Counted from the first letter of the stretch, positions 1 through 8,326 are shown. The stretch is 64,000 bases of DNA from Grimontia kaedaensis (GCF_023746615.1 NZ_CP082275.1:992001-1056000); one strand, 5' to 3'. Translations and numbers: made by a program. Notes: generated by a model not told the origin, from the sequence alone.

Positions 1-784
1 GACAAGCTTCCATTACCGCTTTATCTCTCTCTGCAATCCCGTGTTGGCAAACATTCATATAGCCGAGCTCATCATCTGCATGAATATCAACGCCCGCATC
101 ATATATCACCATGTCGGGCTGGTGTTGGGCGATAGCAAGTTTTAGTACAGGCACGAACTCAGAAAGGTAAGTGTGTGATTCGACTCCGATAGGCATAGGG
201 ATATCAATATCTGAGTCTGGCTTTCTCGATGGGAAGTTTTTGTCGCAGTGCACCGAAAGAGTAATGATATCCTCCCTCCCTTGAGCGAGTGTCGCTGTGC
301 CGTCGCCATGGTGTACATCGCAATCGACGATAAGTACCTTTTCTATGCTGGGATAAGAAAGCGCTTGGTCAGATGCCAGAATTAAATCATTAAAAAGGCA
401 AAAACCACTGCCGAAGTCTTTATGCGAGTGATGGTATCCACCAGTAAGGTGAACAGCGACACCGTGCTCAATGGCTTTATCGACGGTGAGCGTGGTTCCT
501 CCCAGTGATGTGAGGCTACGTTGTATTAGTGCTTTACTCCAGGGGAATCCAATTCTTCGCATCTTTACCAGAGGTAAAGAACCACTGACCAAAGCATTAA
601 CATAGTCTTCATCATGGATGCGCTTGAGGCGTTCGCTATCGAGTGGTGTTGGTTGGAAGGTCTTAACTGGCCAGCCCATTTCATCAATGTGTTCTTTGAG
701 CAGCCGGTATTTTTGTAGCGGATACCTGTGACCTTCAGGCAATGGAAAGTTTGAATAAATGGGATGATAAATAATCGGCAACAT
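1..784 (-). CDS. Histone deacetylase-family protein (3' end cut by window edge)
   Basis: About 261 N-terminal residues of a histone deacetylase/acetoin-utilisation superfamily enzyme, whose members are Zn-dependent amidohydrolases acting on acetylated lysine or polyamines. The visible chain starts MLPIIYHPIYS and carries the family marks: a GGYHHSH segment, the metal-binding run DCDVHHGDGTA, and YDAGVDIHADD towards the cut edge. It resembles the short single-domain class of deacetylases common next to priC/dinG in Vibrionaceae. The ATG lies only 7 bases after the priC stop, so it is probably the last visible gene of the dinG-TSUP-priC transcript. The natural substrate cannot be inferred, and the C-terminus lies outside the window. 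Confidence 0.85.
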   Translation of the reverse strand, partial: MLPIIYHPIYSNFPLPEGHRYPLQKYRLLKEHIDEMGWPVKTFQPTPLDSERLKRIHDEDYVNALVSGSLPLVKMRRIGFPWSKALIQRSLTSLGGTTLTVDKAIEHGVAVHLTGGYHHSHKDFGSGFCLFNDLILASDQALSYPSIEKVLIVDCDVHHGDGTATLAQGREDIITLSVHCDKNFPSRKPDSDIDIPMPIGVESHTYLSEFVPVLKLAIAQHQPDMVIYDAGVDIHADDELGYMNVCQHGIAERDKAVMEAC

Positions 785-791
785 TAGAGCT

Positions 792-1340
792 TTAGCCTTT
801 GCGCTCACGGAAAGAAATACGGGATTCGATTTTTTGTCTGGCTTCACGACAGCGCGATAGACGTTTCTCCAAGGCAAGCAATTGCTTCTGAGCTTGCTGT
901 TGTTCAGCAAAGCTGCCATATTGCCCCAGTTTGGCCTCAGCATCACGAACCATATCTTCCAGTCTTCTTTCCCAACCTTGGTGCTGTGCTAGATCCTGGT
1001 AGAGCTGACTGATGGAAACACCGGTCTTAGGAGTCATGGTTTTTTCTTGCTGTCGAATGGCCAGTGTTGCCATTTCACGCTGAAGTGCACCGATTTGATT
1101 CACCAGTTTTTCACATAGGTGCTCGGCACGTATCGCTGAAAGGCGTCCGCTTGCCTGCTCGCGCTCAATAGTATCAACGACACTTTTTGCTTCCGACACA
1201 CAGGGTGTAAGCAGCTTAGCGAGACAAGAAAACAGGCGTTCATCGAACAGCGGCTTTGCACTCTCACCGCGCTTTCGGTCAATCTCCGCTGCGCGGTTTG
1301 CCAGCGTTTGAAGCTCGGTTCTGAGGGATGATAGATCCAT
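792..1340 (-). CDS. priC: Primosomal replication protein PriC (N'')
   Basis: A 182-residue, almost wholly helical, charged protein matching PriC, which helps reload DnaB helicase at stalled forks in the PriA-independent restart route. There is no signal peptide or catalytic motif. The N-terminal part (about 1-95) and the C-terminal basic helical part (about 115-182, ending RKIESRISFRERKG) are as expected for this family. It sits between a TSUP transporter gene (21-base gap) and the deacetylase gene (7-base gap), all on the same strand and downstream of dinG, so two DNA-repair genes share the transcript. The call rests on overall sequence character and neighbourhood, because PriC is poorly conserved. 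Confidence 0.78.
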   Translation of the reverse strand: MDLSSLRTELQTLANRAAEIDRKRGESAKPLFDERLFSCLAKLLTPCVSEAKSVVDTIEREQASGRLSAIRAEHLCEKLVNQIGALQREMATLAIRQQEKTMTPKTGVSISQLYQDLAQHQGWERRLEDMVRDAEAKLGQYGSFAEQQQAQKQLLALEKRLSRCREARQKIESRISFRERKG

Positions 1341-1361
1341 AGCTCTTAATACCTATTGGGC

Positions 1362-2135
1362 TCAAAGCCAAGCGTCGATGGCCAGTTTAACGGATAGAAC
1401 CACAACCACAGTGACAAACACTGGGCGAATAAACTTAGCGCCAAACTTAATAGCAGAATGTGCGCCGATGTAAGCGCCTACCATCAGGCAGACACCCATA
1501 GTAAGACCAAGCGCCCAGTTCACATGACCCAAAATGATGAAGGTAACGAGTGATGTAATGTTGCTGACGAAATTCATCGCTTTGGCCAGACCTGACGAAA
1601 GCAGAATATTCATTTTATACATCGACATCGAAGACACGGTCCAGAATGCGCCGGTTCCTGGCCCTGCAACCCCATCATAGAATCCTAAGGTGAGCCCTTG
1701 GCCCCACTGTTTTTCTTTTAGGTGGGGTTCATCCTTCGGCAGATTATGGTTTTCCGTTTTTGGTTGGCGATGCCAGATGGTGTAGGCAGCAGTTGCCAGT
1801 ACTACAAGCGGCAGGGCTTTTTCGAGCCACTCGGTGGAAATATAGTCTACGACCAAAGTACCCAAAATTGCGCCAATGAAAGTGGCGATAAAGGCATGAA
1901 TCCAAAATGACGGAGAAAACAGCTTTTTCCGATAATAGGTAAACGCAGCCGTCGAGGAGGCAAAAGTCGCTGACAGCTTATTGGTCCCTAATGCGATATG
2001 CGGGGGTAAACCAATGGAAAGCAAGGCAGGAACCATTAACATACCACCGCCACCGGCAACAGCATCAATAAAACCCGCCGCAAAGGCGACCATTCCCAAA
2101 ATAATAAGGGTATTTGGATCCAGAAGTTCGAGCAT
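1362..2135 (-). CDS. TSUP (TauE/SafE) family membrane transporter
   Basis: A 257-residue integral membrane protein of the TSUP family (old name DUF81), whose members export or import sulfite, sulfonates or other small organic anions. It shows the family's N-terminal GFIDAVAGGGGMLMVPALL glycine-rich segment, the repeated half-site motif GFYDGVAGPGTGAFW around residue 150, and about eight hydrophobic segments. The substrate is not predictable. It lies 11 bases downstream of dinG and 21 bases upstream of priC, so it is probably co-transcribed, although no functional link to DNA repair is evident. Confidence 0.88.
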   Translation of the reverse strand: MLELLDPNTLIILGMVAFAAGFIDAVAGGGGMLMVPALLSIGLPPHIALGTNKLSATFASSTAAFTYYRKKLFSPSFWIHAFIATFIGAILGTLVVDYISTEWLEKALPLVVLATAAYTIWHRQPKTENHNLPKDEPHLKEKQWGQGLTLGFYDGVAGPGTGAFWTVSSMSMYKMNILLSSGLAKAMNFVSNITSLVTFIILGHVNWALGLTMGVCLMVGAYIGAHSAIKFGAKFIRPVFVTVVVVLSVKLAIDAWL

Positions 2136-2146
2136 TTTTCTTTTTC

Positions 2147-4222
2147 TTAGTGTTCGATAACACGCTTAAAGGGAGGCAATGAATCCAACAAGGCTTTTCC
2201 ATAACGCCTTGTAACAACTCGTCTGTCTAGCAAAACGACTCTACCAGAGTCCTGCTCTTTGCGCAGCAGTCTACCTGCTGATTGAACAAGCTTTTTGCTG
2301 GCTTCCGGTACAGAAATTTGAATGAATGCATTACCGCCTTTCCGTTCAAGATACTCGGCGTGTGCTTCTTCCACAGGAGAGGTAGGCACCGCAAACGGAA
2401 TTTTAGTGATGATAAGGTTGGTCAGCTGCTCCCCGGGCAAATCGAGACCTTCAGAAAAGCTGCCCGTTCCGAAAAGGATGCTGATCTGGCCTTTTTCACA
2501 ACACTTGCGGTGCGCTTCTAATATAGAGGAGCGGGATGCTTCTCCCTGCACATGAAGGTGCCAGCCAAGTTTTTTGATATCGGCACGCATTTTTTCCGCG
2601 ACTTGATTCATCTGCCAATAAGAGGAAAACAGCACCAGAGTTGCCGTTTCTCCTTCTATGTATTCCATCAATATATCGGGAAGATGACCGGTGAACTTCT
2701 CGTCTTGCGGTTCACAAGGCATGGCTGGAACCACCAGACGTGCGTTTTCCTGGTAATTGAACGGGGAGGGCAGTGCAAGAAACTTGGTGCCATCATTTTC
2801 GTCCAGTCCCACCTGACGACAAAAATACGTAAATGAGTTCAAAGCGCGTAACGTGGCTGACAGCAGACAGACTCCAGCTGCTCGTGACCAAAGCAGTTGG
2901 TCCAGTCGCCAACCGATCTCCAACGGTGATACATGAACTATCAGATCAGATTCGCGTTCGGGACATTTTTGGATCCACCTCGCCAGTGGCGCACCTTTAT
3001 CTGAATTGGGTTGTGCCATCAGTGTCCACACTTTTTCGAGATTCTCTAAGCGCTGTAAAAAGAAGGCGGACTCGGCAAGAAGCGGGTCGGCAAGTCTGGA
3101 AGCGAGTTCTCCATCTTTTATACGTTCTGAGATAAGGTCATGGAGCTTAGCGAGTGACTGATTAGCTTTTTTTGCTGCTTTTTGCATTTCTTTAGATTCG
3201 AGATGCAAGGCTTCCGGCAATTCGCCATCTGCAAAGCGATAAATACCATCATTATTCAGTGGGAGCCCAATCAGCATGTCGCGGATGCCTCGAAGCCCGG
3301 GAATAAGCGCTTGGATTCCTGACTGCAACGCATCTAAAAAGCGACCACTGCGTTTGATGTCGCCGCCATTGGCAATCTTGGATGCACTTTGGTTTAGTTT
3401 TTCCAGCCAGGAAGCAGCACCTACTAAACTTGCAGATGCAGCTGAGAAGTCACGTGCTACGGTCGGCAAATGGTGAGCTTCGTCGATCATATAAAGAGCG
3501 TGCTCTGGCTCAGGCAGGATAACGCCACCACCTAGTTCTAAGTCCGCCATCAGTAAACTGTGGTTAGCAACAACAACATCTGCTTTGTCGAGATGTTCCC
3601 GGGCCTTTGCGAATGGGCAGTTGCGGTGAGCGGCTAATCCTGAATGGCATGTGTGTTTATCTGAAACAATGGTTTGCCAGAGATGATCGGGAATACTCTT
3701 GGGCCAAGCATCCCTGTCGCCGTTCCATTTTCCACGTGTGTAGGCGTCATACATGGTGTTAACCATATCAATATCTGTTTTTTTTGGCTTCTCAGTAAAC
3801 AGTGCTTGTTGTCCGTGGCCTTCTGCATTGGCTGCTGCGGCCAACTTTTCGCCGCAGCAATAACGCTGACGACCCTTGGCCAAAACAAAACTGAATTCTC
3901 GTGGAACGACGCGGCGAAAGAGAGGCAGGTCTTTCTCTATTAATTGCTCTTGGAGTGCGACAGTGGCCGTCGAAACTATGACCTTTTTATTGTTATTCAG
4001 TGCGTATGAAATAGAACCCATCAGGTAAGCCATTGACTTACCAATGCCTGTACCCGCCTCGGCAACTAAAATGCGTCTTTTGGGATTGTATTCCCCTGCA
4101 AGTGTCTTGGCGATTTCGGCTACGAGGTAATTTTGCGCTTTTCTTGGAATAAAATTCTGTAATTGCGCCTTCAAATTCTCGTAGCTGGAGCGGATGTCTT
4201 TTTTAGTTGATGGACTAAGCAT
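2147..4222 (-). CDS. dinG: ATP-dependent DNA helicase DinG
   Basis: A 691-residue superfamily 2 XPD-like 5'-3' helicase that unwinds D-loops, R-loops and forked DNA. Visible motifs: Walker A AEAGTGIGKS (about 55-64), DEAH box MIDEAHHLP (about 247-250), and C-terminal motif VI around VQSAGRLLRKEQDSGRVVLLD. The Fe-S region has cysteines at about 122, 123, 192 and 202; the first two are adjacent and the last two are nine residues apart, unlike the spacing I know for E. coli DinG. I chose the ATG three codons inside a possible GTG start; neither has a clear ribosome site. It heads the minus-strand group continuing into the TSUP transporter, priC and the deacetylase gene. Confidence 0.93.
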   Translation of the reverse strand: MLSPSTKKDIRSSYENLKAQLQNFIPRKAQNYLVAEIAKTLAGEYNPKRRILVAEAGTGIGKSMAYLMGSISYALNNNKKVIVSTATVALQEQLIEKDLPLFRRVVPREFSFVLAKGRQRYCCGEKLAAAANAEGHGQQALFTEKPKKTDIDMVNTMYDAYTRGKWNGDRDAWPKSIPDHLWQTIVSDKHTCHSGLAAHRNCPFAKAREHLDKADVVVANHSLLMADLELGGGVILPEPEHALYMIDEAHHLPTVARDFSAASASLVGAASWLEKLNQSASKIANGGDIKRSGRFLDALQSGIQALIPGLRGIRDMLIGLPLNNDGIYRFADGELPEALHLESKEMQKAAKKANQSLAKLHDLISERIKDGELASRLADPLLAESAFFLQRLENLEKVWTLMAQPNSDKGAPLARWIQKCPERESDLIVHVSPLEIGWRLDQLLWSRAAGVCLLSATLRALNSFTYFCRQVGLDENDGTKFLALPSPFNYQENARLVVPAMPCEPQDEKFTGHLPDILMEYIEGETATLVLFSSYWQMNQVAEKMRADIKKLGWHLHVQGEASRSSILEAHRKCCEKGQISILFGTGSFSEGLDLPGEQLTNLIITKIPFAVPTSPVEEAHAEYLERKGGNAFIQISVPEASKKLVQSAGRLLRKEQDSGRVVLLDRRVVTRRYGKALLDSLPPFKRVIEH

Positions 4223-4738
4223 GATTGTCACAGTTTGGGTTATAGAACCGCATTATATCACGCGTGGAGAATGTGAAAGAGTTCAAGTATTCGATCATTC
4301 ATTCTGAAATGTGCGATTTAGATCACGAATATCAGTTGAACTAATATTAGCTATCACTATGAAATCCAAAGGGAATGCCATTCACTGCATAGATCGCCTA
4401 AGGGTAGCATAATATTCTAAAATTGTGTTTATTGATGGCCAATATTGGTTTTATGCTCTAATTAATCATTGCGATCGACTTTGCAGAAAATTGACAATGT
4501 GGTTTCATTTTCGTGACCACACTCGATGCAATGAATTCAAGTGATTGTATTTAAAGGTTATTTTTATTTTTTGATATTGATTTTGATTGATTTGACAGAT
4601 TTTAGATTTCTCTGCACTCTAAGTTTCGAAGTTTAAGCGTACTTGTTGTGACGTTTTAGTGACGTTGTGACATGTACAAAATAAAAGGGATCCTGGAACA
4701 GGAATTCCAATCTAATAAAGAAAAGGCAGTGGATTAAC
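4223..4738. promoter_or_regulatory. Long AT-rich intergenic region between dinG and the OmpU-type porin
   Basis: About 515 bases with no credible gene. It holds the dinG promoter on one side and the porin control region on the other. Visible elements: a CRP-like site at 4312-4327, a very A/T-rich tract at 4551-4610 of the kind ToxR-type winged-helix regulators bind, a TTGACA hexamer at 4592-4597 without a convincing -10 partner, and three GTGAC copies at 4648, 4659 and 4667. ToxR control is known for ompU in Vibrio; no specific ToxR site is claimed here. Confidence 0.6.
4312..4327. promoter_or_regulatory. CRP-like binding site upstream of porin gene
   Basis: TGCGA-N6-TCACG, matching the CRP consensus TGTGA-N6-TCACA at 8 of 10 positions, with A/T flanks. 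It lies about 420 bases before the porin ATG and about 90 bases before dinG, so it could serve either gene. Confidence 0.45.
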
Positions 4739-5779
4739 ATGAAAAAGACTATCCTAGCGATGGCAGTACCAGCTCTGCTGGCTGCTGGTGCAGTAAATGC
4801 AGCAACCGTTTACGATCAAGACGGTGTAACTGTAACTATCGGCGGTGCTGCTGAAGTACAGATCATTCAAGAATATGAGTTTAATCAGCAAGACGTCGAT
4901 TTGGATGTACGTCTTGACGATGGCGAGCTGAACTTTGGCATCGATGTGGCAGTTAGCGAAAGCCTCACAGCACTTGGCTACTTTGACTTCGAAAACGAAG
5001 GCGGTTCTGTAAAGAACACCGAACTGTGGGCTGGCTTTAAAGGCGATTTCGGTCAGTTGACTGCTGGTCGTATGTACACTTTTTGGGATGATACAAATAT
5101 CAATGAAGATATTGAACTAGGTTTGGAAGGTGTTGATAGCAGCCTGCCTGCAAGCGGCAATGACGTAATTAAGTACCGTTACGATGGCGACGCATTCTGG
5201 TTTGGTGTTGCGCACAATCTAAAGCAAAACGGTTCTGAAGAAGAAACTTTCAAAGACGTAAGCGGCAACCTGGTTCGCGAAGTGACAGTTAACAATGCAA
5301 CCCACACAGATGCTGGTGTAGGTACTTCTTTTGCTGGTGTTGACTTGGCTGCCTACTTCATCGCTGCGGAGAAGACTCCGACTGTAAACGACACTAAAAA
5401 TGACAAAATCAAGTCAGACGCTTTCCAAGTGAGCGCCGTTTACAACGTTGACGCGTTTACTGTAGGCGCTTCTTACACTGATTTTGAGCAGAAAACAGCC
5501 GGTGCTCAAGATAAAGACAAATCTGGACACTATGTAGAGCTTCTTGCTGGTTATGGCGTTGGCGATTTCCAATACTACTTGGGTTATAATTTCGGCGAGA
5601 ACGACGATAACTCTGAAGGTAGCAACATCTACGCAAATGCAACTTATAAGATGCACAGCAATGTTAAAACCTATGTAGAACTGGGCTGGGCTGAGAAAAA
5701 GGACGCAAGCGGAAACACCAATGCTAAGGATTACGGCGATGCGACTGGTTTCTTAGTAGGTATGGAAGTTAAATTCTAA
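4739..5779 (+). CDS. ompU: OmpU-type general porin (outer membrane)
   Basis: A 346-residue outer-membrane porin. It has a signal peptide with cleavage predicted after MKKTILAMAVPALLAAGAVNA, alternating amphipathic beta-strands throughout, and a C-terminal phenylalanine (GMEVKF) as recognised by the BAM machinery. The N-terminus ATVYDQDGVTVTIGGAAEVQ and the FKGDFGQLTAGRMYTFWDD stretch are typical of the Vibrio OmpU/OmpN porin group, which form trimeric 16-strand channels for small solutes. In Vibrio cholerae ompU is activated by ToxR, and toxRS lies about 7 kb away here. A strong terminator follows the gene. Whether it is the orthologue of OmpU or of another paralogous porin cannot be settled from the sequence alone. 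Confidence 0.85.
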   Translation: MKKTILAMAVPALLAAGAVNAATVYDQDGVTVTIGGAAEVQIIQEYEFNQQDVDLDVRLDDGELNFGIDVAVSESLTALGYFDFENEGGSVKNTELWAGFKGDFGQLTAGRMYTFWDDTNINEDIELGLEGVDSSLPASGNDVIKYRYDGDAFWFGVAHNLKQNGSEEETFKDVSGNLVREVTVNNATHTDAGVGTSFAGVDLAAYFIAAEKTPTVNDTKNDKIKSDAFQVSAVYNVDAFTVGASYTDFEQKTAGAQDKDKSGHYVELLAGYGVGDFQYYLGYNFGENDDNSEGSNIYANATYKMHSNVKTYVELGWAEKKDASGNTNAKDYGDATGFLVGMEVKF

Positions 5780-5808
5780 TATAACTTCTAACTTTGAAAA
5801 CATTGCCG

Positions 5809-5838
5809 GAGCTGCCCTTATGTGGCAGCTCTTTTTTT
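5809..5838 (+). terminator. Rho-independent terminator of the porin gene
   Basis: Stem GAGCTGCC (5809-5816) with GGCAGCTC (5824-5831), 7-base loop, then seven T residues. Confidence 0.9.
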
Positions 5839-5857
5839 ATCAGGATAAGGGAAGTTA

Positions 5858-6493
5858 ATGAGACTGTTAGCCGTATATAGTGCCTTATTAGTTTTTACTT
5901 CTGTCGTTGCGGCGACTGAAATTGAAATTGGTACAGATCTACAAGCGTATGTTTTAAACGGAAAGGAAGTGGATGCTAGTAGTGGTGATAGGCTCAATTT
6001 AGTTGATGGAAGCAATCAATTGGTTGTCCGTTACAAATCCATTCTAAACGATGGTTCAAACACTAAGTTCTTTGAATCTAAACCTTATGTGTTTCAATTT
6101 ACCAATATGGGACAAGATCTCTCTATATCTATTGAGCGTTTCCGGAAACATATCCAGGCTGAGAAAGCATTTAAAAAAGGAACTGCAGAGTGGTTCATTA
6201 AAGATAGTACGGATAAAAAGGTCGCTTTCCAGTTCGATGAGCTTCCTGGTAATTCGGGTTTTCTTCCATATGGCGATCTCCCAAAAGCACTGGCTACGTA
6301 CAACAAGAAAAACGGTATCTACTTCGAAGGCCAGGAAATCAAAGATCTCAATGAAGAGGTTGTCGTTGCTGTTTCTGAAACTGGCAAAGTGGAATTAACC
6401 GGCGACGCGCTTGCACAGCTCAAACTCTGGTACACCAAGGCATCAAAAGAAGAACGCAAAGCGTTCCGTATATGGGTGATTGACCAAGAGTAA
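5858..6493 (+). CDS. DUF2057 (YccT-like) exported protein
   Basis: A 211-residue protein with a signal peptide (about 1-18, MRLLAVYSALLVFTSVVA). The rest matches the DUF2057/UPF0319 family (E. coli YccT), predicted periplasmic proteins; YccT has been linked to curli control in enterobacteria, but no function can be assigned here. Family-like features are the early LQAYVLNGKEVD segment, the LVDGSNQLVVRY strand and the C-terminal LKLWYTKASKEERKAFRIWV helix. It starts 20 bases after the porin terminator and has its own hairpin, so it is probably transcribed alone. Confidence 0.85.
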   Translation: MRLLAVYSALLVFTSVVAATEIEIGTDLQAYVLNGKEVDASSGDRLNLVDGSNQLVVRYKSILNDGSNTKFFESKPYVFQFTNMGQDLSISIERFRKHIQAEKAFKKGTAEWFIKDSTDKKVAFQFDELPGNSGFLPYGDLPKALATYNKKNGIYFEGQEIKDLNEEVVVAVSETGKVELTGDALAQLKLWYTKASKEERKAFRIWVIDQE

Positions 6494-6516
6494 AAAACGC
6501 CGAAAGGCGTTTTTTA
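6493..6516. terminator. Bidirectional terminator between DUF2057 gene and DksA-like gene
   Basis: ACGCC/GGCGT stem closed by a GAAA tetraloop, with A's on one side and T's on the other. It serves the plus-strand gene ending at 6493 and the minus-strand gene whose restored stop lies at 6514-6516. Confidence 0.8.
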
Positions 6517-6860
6517 TGCGTGACGATATCGACTGTGAGCTCTGCAAGCACGGCAGCGAGACTCGGCAGGATCAGACAATATGTCCTCTTCTTCTGTCTC
6601 TTCCTCCAGTCTGCACAAAGACCATACAAACCTGTATGAATGGCACAAAGCGCGGCATCTATCTTTTTAAGCCGTAAACCCTCTTCATGCAAAGAGGCAT
6701 TTTTTTCCTTTCTACACAGTTTAATAAGGTGTGCAGTCGGAACGTTAGAAACGTCCAATCCAGTCAGGCTAATCAGTGCATCTTCTAATCTGCTGCGTAC
6801 CGCTTCCTTCTCATTCGCGAGCTTTTGTTGTAGCTGTGCTACAGTTTCTGTATTAATCAT
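6514..6860 (-). pseudogene. TraR/DksA-type zinc-finger protein with one-base frameshift
   Basis: The first 84 codons give a helical N-terminus and the start of a C4 zinc finger (LCAD at about 81-84). The frame then continues into low-complexity, non-homologous sequence and would end at 6420, overlapping the neighbouring gene. Adding one base between 6606 and 6607 restores a second frame with CRAC near residues 103-106 and a stop at 6514-6516, giving a 115-residue protein with CxxC-x17-CxxC, the same spacing as DksA. DksA-type proteins bind RNA polymerase in the secondary channel and modulate initiation with ppGpp. The break is either a real inactivating deletion or a sequencing error; nothing suggests deliberate recoding. 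Confidence 0.7.
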
Positions 6861-6919
6861 TGTGATGTCTCGGTGCGCGATGTGACCGAAACAGTGTAGT
6901 GAAACCGACTGTCTTTGTT

Positions 6920-6933
6920 CTGATATATATCAA
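6920..6933 (+). promoter_or_regulatory. FNR-like box upstream of small membrane ORF and ybaN
   Basis: CTGAT-ATAT-ATCAA matches TTGAT-N4-ATCAA at 9 of 10 positions and sits in a larger imperfect palindrome with TTGT/ACAA ends. It is 105 bases before the ATG at 7038 and 60 bases before the divergent DksA-like gene. Confidence 0.45.
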
Positions 6934-7037
6934 GACAAAAAGAGATAAACCCTGCTGTTTGTCGGTATTTAGCCGTACGTTAAACGGTTATATTTGCAGC
7001 CAGCTCAATAAAGTCAGAACTAAAAGGATGTAAAAAG

Positions 7038-7154
7038 ATGGACGCTAATTTCAAAGACCCGTTTAACTTTGCTTATTTCTTGGGAATGATTGCAGTACTG
7101 TTTATACCAACCTTGCCTGCAACCTTGACGTGGATTGGTATGCTAAGCAGGTAG
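7038..7154 (+). CDS. Putative 38-residue single-span membrane protein
   Basis: ATG preceded by the purine-rich AAAGGATGTAAAAAG. It encodes a 38-residue peptide with an acidic, polar N-terminus (MDANFKDPFN) and a hydrophobic core from about residue 12 to 35 that fits one membrane span, ending MLSR. The stop is 20 bases before the GTG of ybaN, so the two are probably translated from one mRNA. I recognise no family. Hydrophobicity, a plausible ribosome site and the spacing to ybaN support a real gene, but such a short ORF could also be chance. Confidence 0.45.
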   Translation: MDANFKDPFNFAYFLGMIAVLFIPTLPATLTWIGMLSR

Positions 7155-7174
7155 AGACCTTTTCGGGAGGAAGA

Positions 7175-7573
7175 GTGCAAGAATCGATAAAACGAATACT
7201 TCTACTATGTGTTGGATGGCTCTGTGTGCTTTTAGGTGTCATTGGCATTTTTCTCCCGTTGTTACCCACAACACCTTTCTTGCTTCTGGCCAGTGCGTGT
7301 TTTATGCGTGGGTCTCCGCGCATTGCCAACTGGTTACATAACCATCCTACTTTTGGCCCAGTCATCAATAACTGGAATGAACATCGGGCTATCGACAAGA
7401 AAATAAAGCGCAGGGCAACATTTTTTATTGTGCTCAGCTTTTCTCTTTCGATCGCCATTGTTCCTGAGCTTTGGCACAAGGTCATGTTGGCTTCAATGTG
7501 CGCCGCACTTTTATTTTGGTTTAACCGTTTGCGTGAAATCGAACCTGTTGCCCGCGCCACAGAAAATACATAA
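7175..7573 (+). CDS. ybaN: DUF454 (YbaN-like) inner-membrane protein
   Basis: A 132-residue protein from a GTG start. That start is chosen because GGAGG lies 4 bases upstream; a longer form from 7130 would overlap the preceding small ORF and has no ribosome site. It matches the DUF454/YbaN family: two hydrophobic segments near the N-terminus (LLLCVGWLCVLLGVIGIFL followed by the conserved LPTTPFLLLASACF), the RGSPRIANWLHNHPTFGPVI signature, and a C-terminal pair of spans. The function is unknown; in enterobacteria the gene also lies just upstream of apt and dnaX, as here. Confidence 0.88.
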   Translation: MQESIKRILLLCVGWLCVLLGVIGIFLPLLPTTPFLLLASACFMRGSPRIANWLHNHPTFGPVINNWNEHRAIDKKIKRRATFFIVLSFSLSIAIVPELWHKVMLASMCAALLFWFNRLREIEPVARATENT

Positions 7574-7675
7574 CATGACTCCTTCGTCTCCCCATCAGCT
7601 GGCTTGTGATAGCAGGCGTAAATGGGGTCATTTACTTCCAGCATTATCGGAAGCCACATAACGTGGTGAGTCATT

Positions 7676-8221
7676 ATGAGCCAAGACAAAATCGCATTTA
7701 TCAAAGACAGCATCAAAACCATCCCAGATTATCCAAAGCCAGGTATCATGTTCCGCGATATCACCAGTTTGATGGAAAACGCAGACGCCTATAAAGCCAC
7801 CATTGGACTACTTGTCGAAAAATATAAAGATCAAGGTTTCACCAAAATCGTAGGGACTGAATCCCGTGGTTTCCTGTTTGGTGCTCCGTTGGCGCTAGAG
7901 TTGGGTGTGGGTTTTGTTCCAGTACGTAAGCCAGGAAAATTGCCACGCGAAGTGATCAGTGAGAGCTACGAGCTGGAATACGGTGTAGACAAACTGGAAA
8001 TCCACACTGATGCTATCGTTGAAGGCGACAAAGTGCTGATGGTTGACGACTTGCTTGCGACTGGTGGTACGATCGAAGCTACAACCAAGTTGATCCGCCG
8101 TTTGGGTGGCGATGTGGCTCACGCTGCTTTTATCATCAATCTGCCTGAAATCGGCGGTGAAAAGCGCCTTCAAGAGAGTGGCATTGACGTATACAGTATC
8201 TGCCAGTTTGACGGTCACTAA
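7676..8221 (+). CDS. apt: Adenine phosphoribosyltransferase
   Basis: A 181-residue cytosolic purine-salvage enzyme converting adenine and PRPP to AMP and pyrophosphate. The PRPP-binding motif VLMVDDLLATGGTIEAT lies at about 120-136, the flexible-loop residues RKPGKLPREVISESYELEYG at about 82-101, and the N-terminus IPDYPKPGIMFRDIT is typical of the family. Length is standard. It follows ybaN by about 100 bases and ends at a strong hairpin before dnaX, so it is probably separated from dnaX transcriptionally. Confidence 0.97.
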   Translation: MSQDKIAFIKDSIKTIPDYPKPGIMFRDITSLMENADAYKATIGLLVEKYKDQGFTKIVGTESRGFLFGAPLALELGVGFVPVRKPGKLPREVISESYELEYGVDKLEIHTDAIVEGDKVLMVDDLLATGGTIEATTKLIRRLGGDVAHAAFIINLPEIGGEKRLQESGIDVYSICQFDGH

Positions 8222-8249
8222 TCGAGCGTTTAAACACTTAAAGAGAGAG

Positions 8250-8279
8250 GAGCGTGATCGTCAAGATCGCGCTCTTTTT
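8250..8279 (+). terminator. Rho-independent terminator after apt
   Basis: Ten-base-pair stem (GAGCGTGATC with GATCGCGCTC, one G-T pair), 5-base loop at 8260-8264, followed by five T residues. Confidence 0.85.
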
Positions 8280-8326
8280 GTGTCTGTGCTAGCATGGCAA
8301 AAGACTATAGAAAGAATTTATAACGC

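Noticed and set aside
4592..4620. TTGACA as the porin -35 element
   Set aside because: No acceptable -10 lies 16-18 bases downstream, so it is mentioned only as part of the region.
6420..6860. 146-residue form of the DksA-like protein
   Set aside because: The last 60 residues do not resemble the family and overlap the next gene; a one-base shift explains the locus better.
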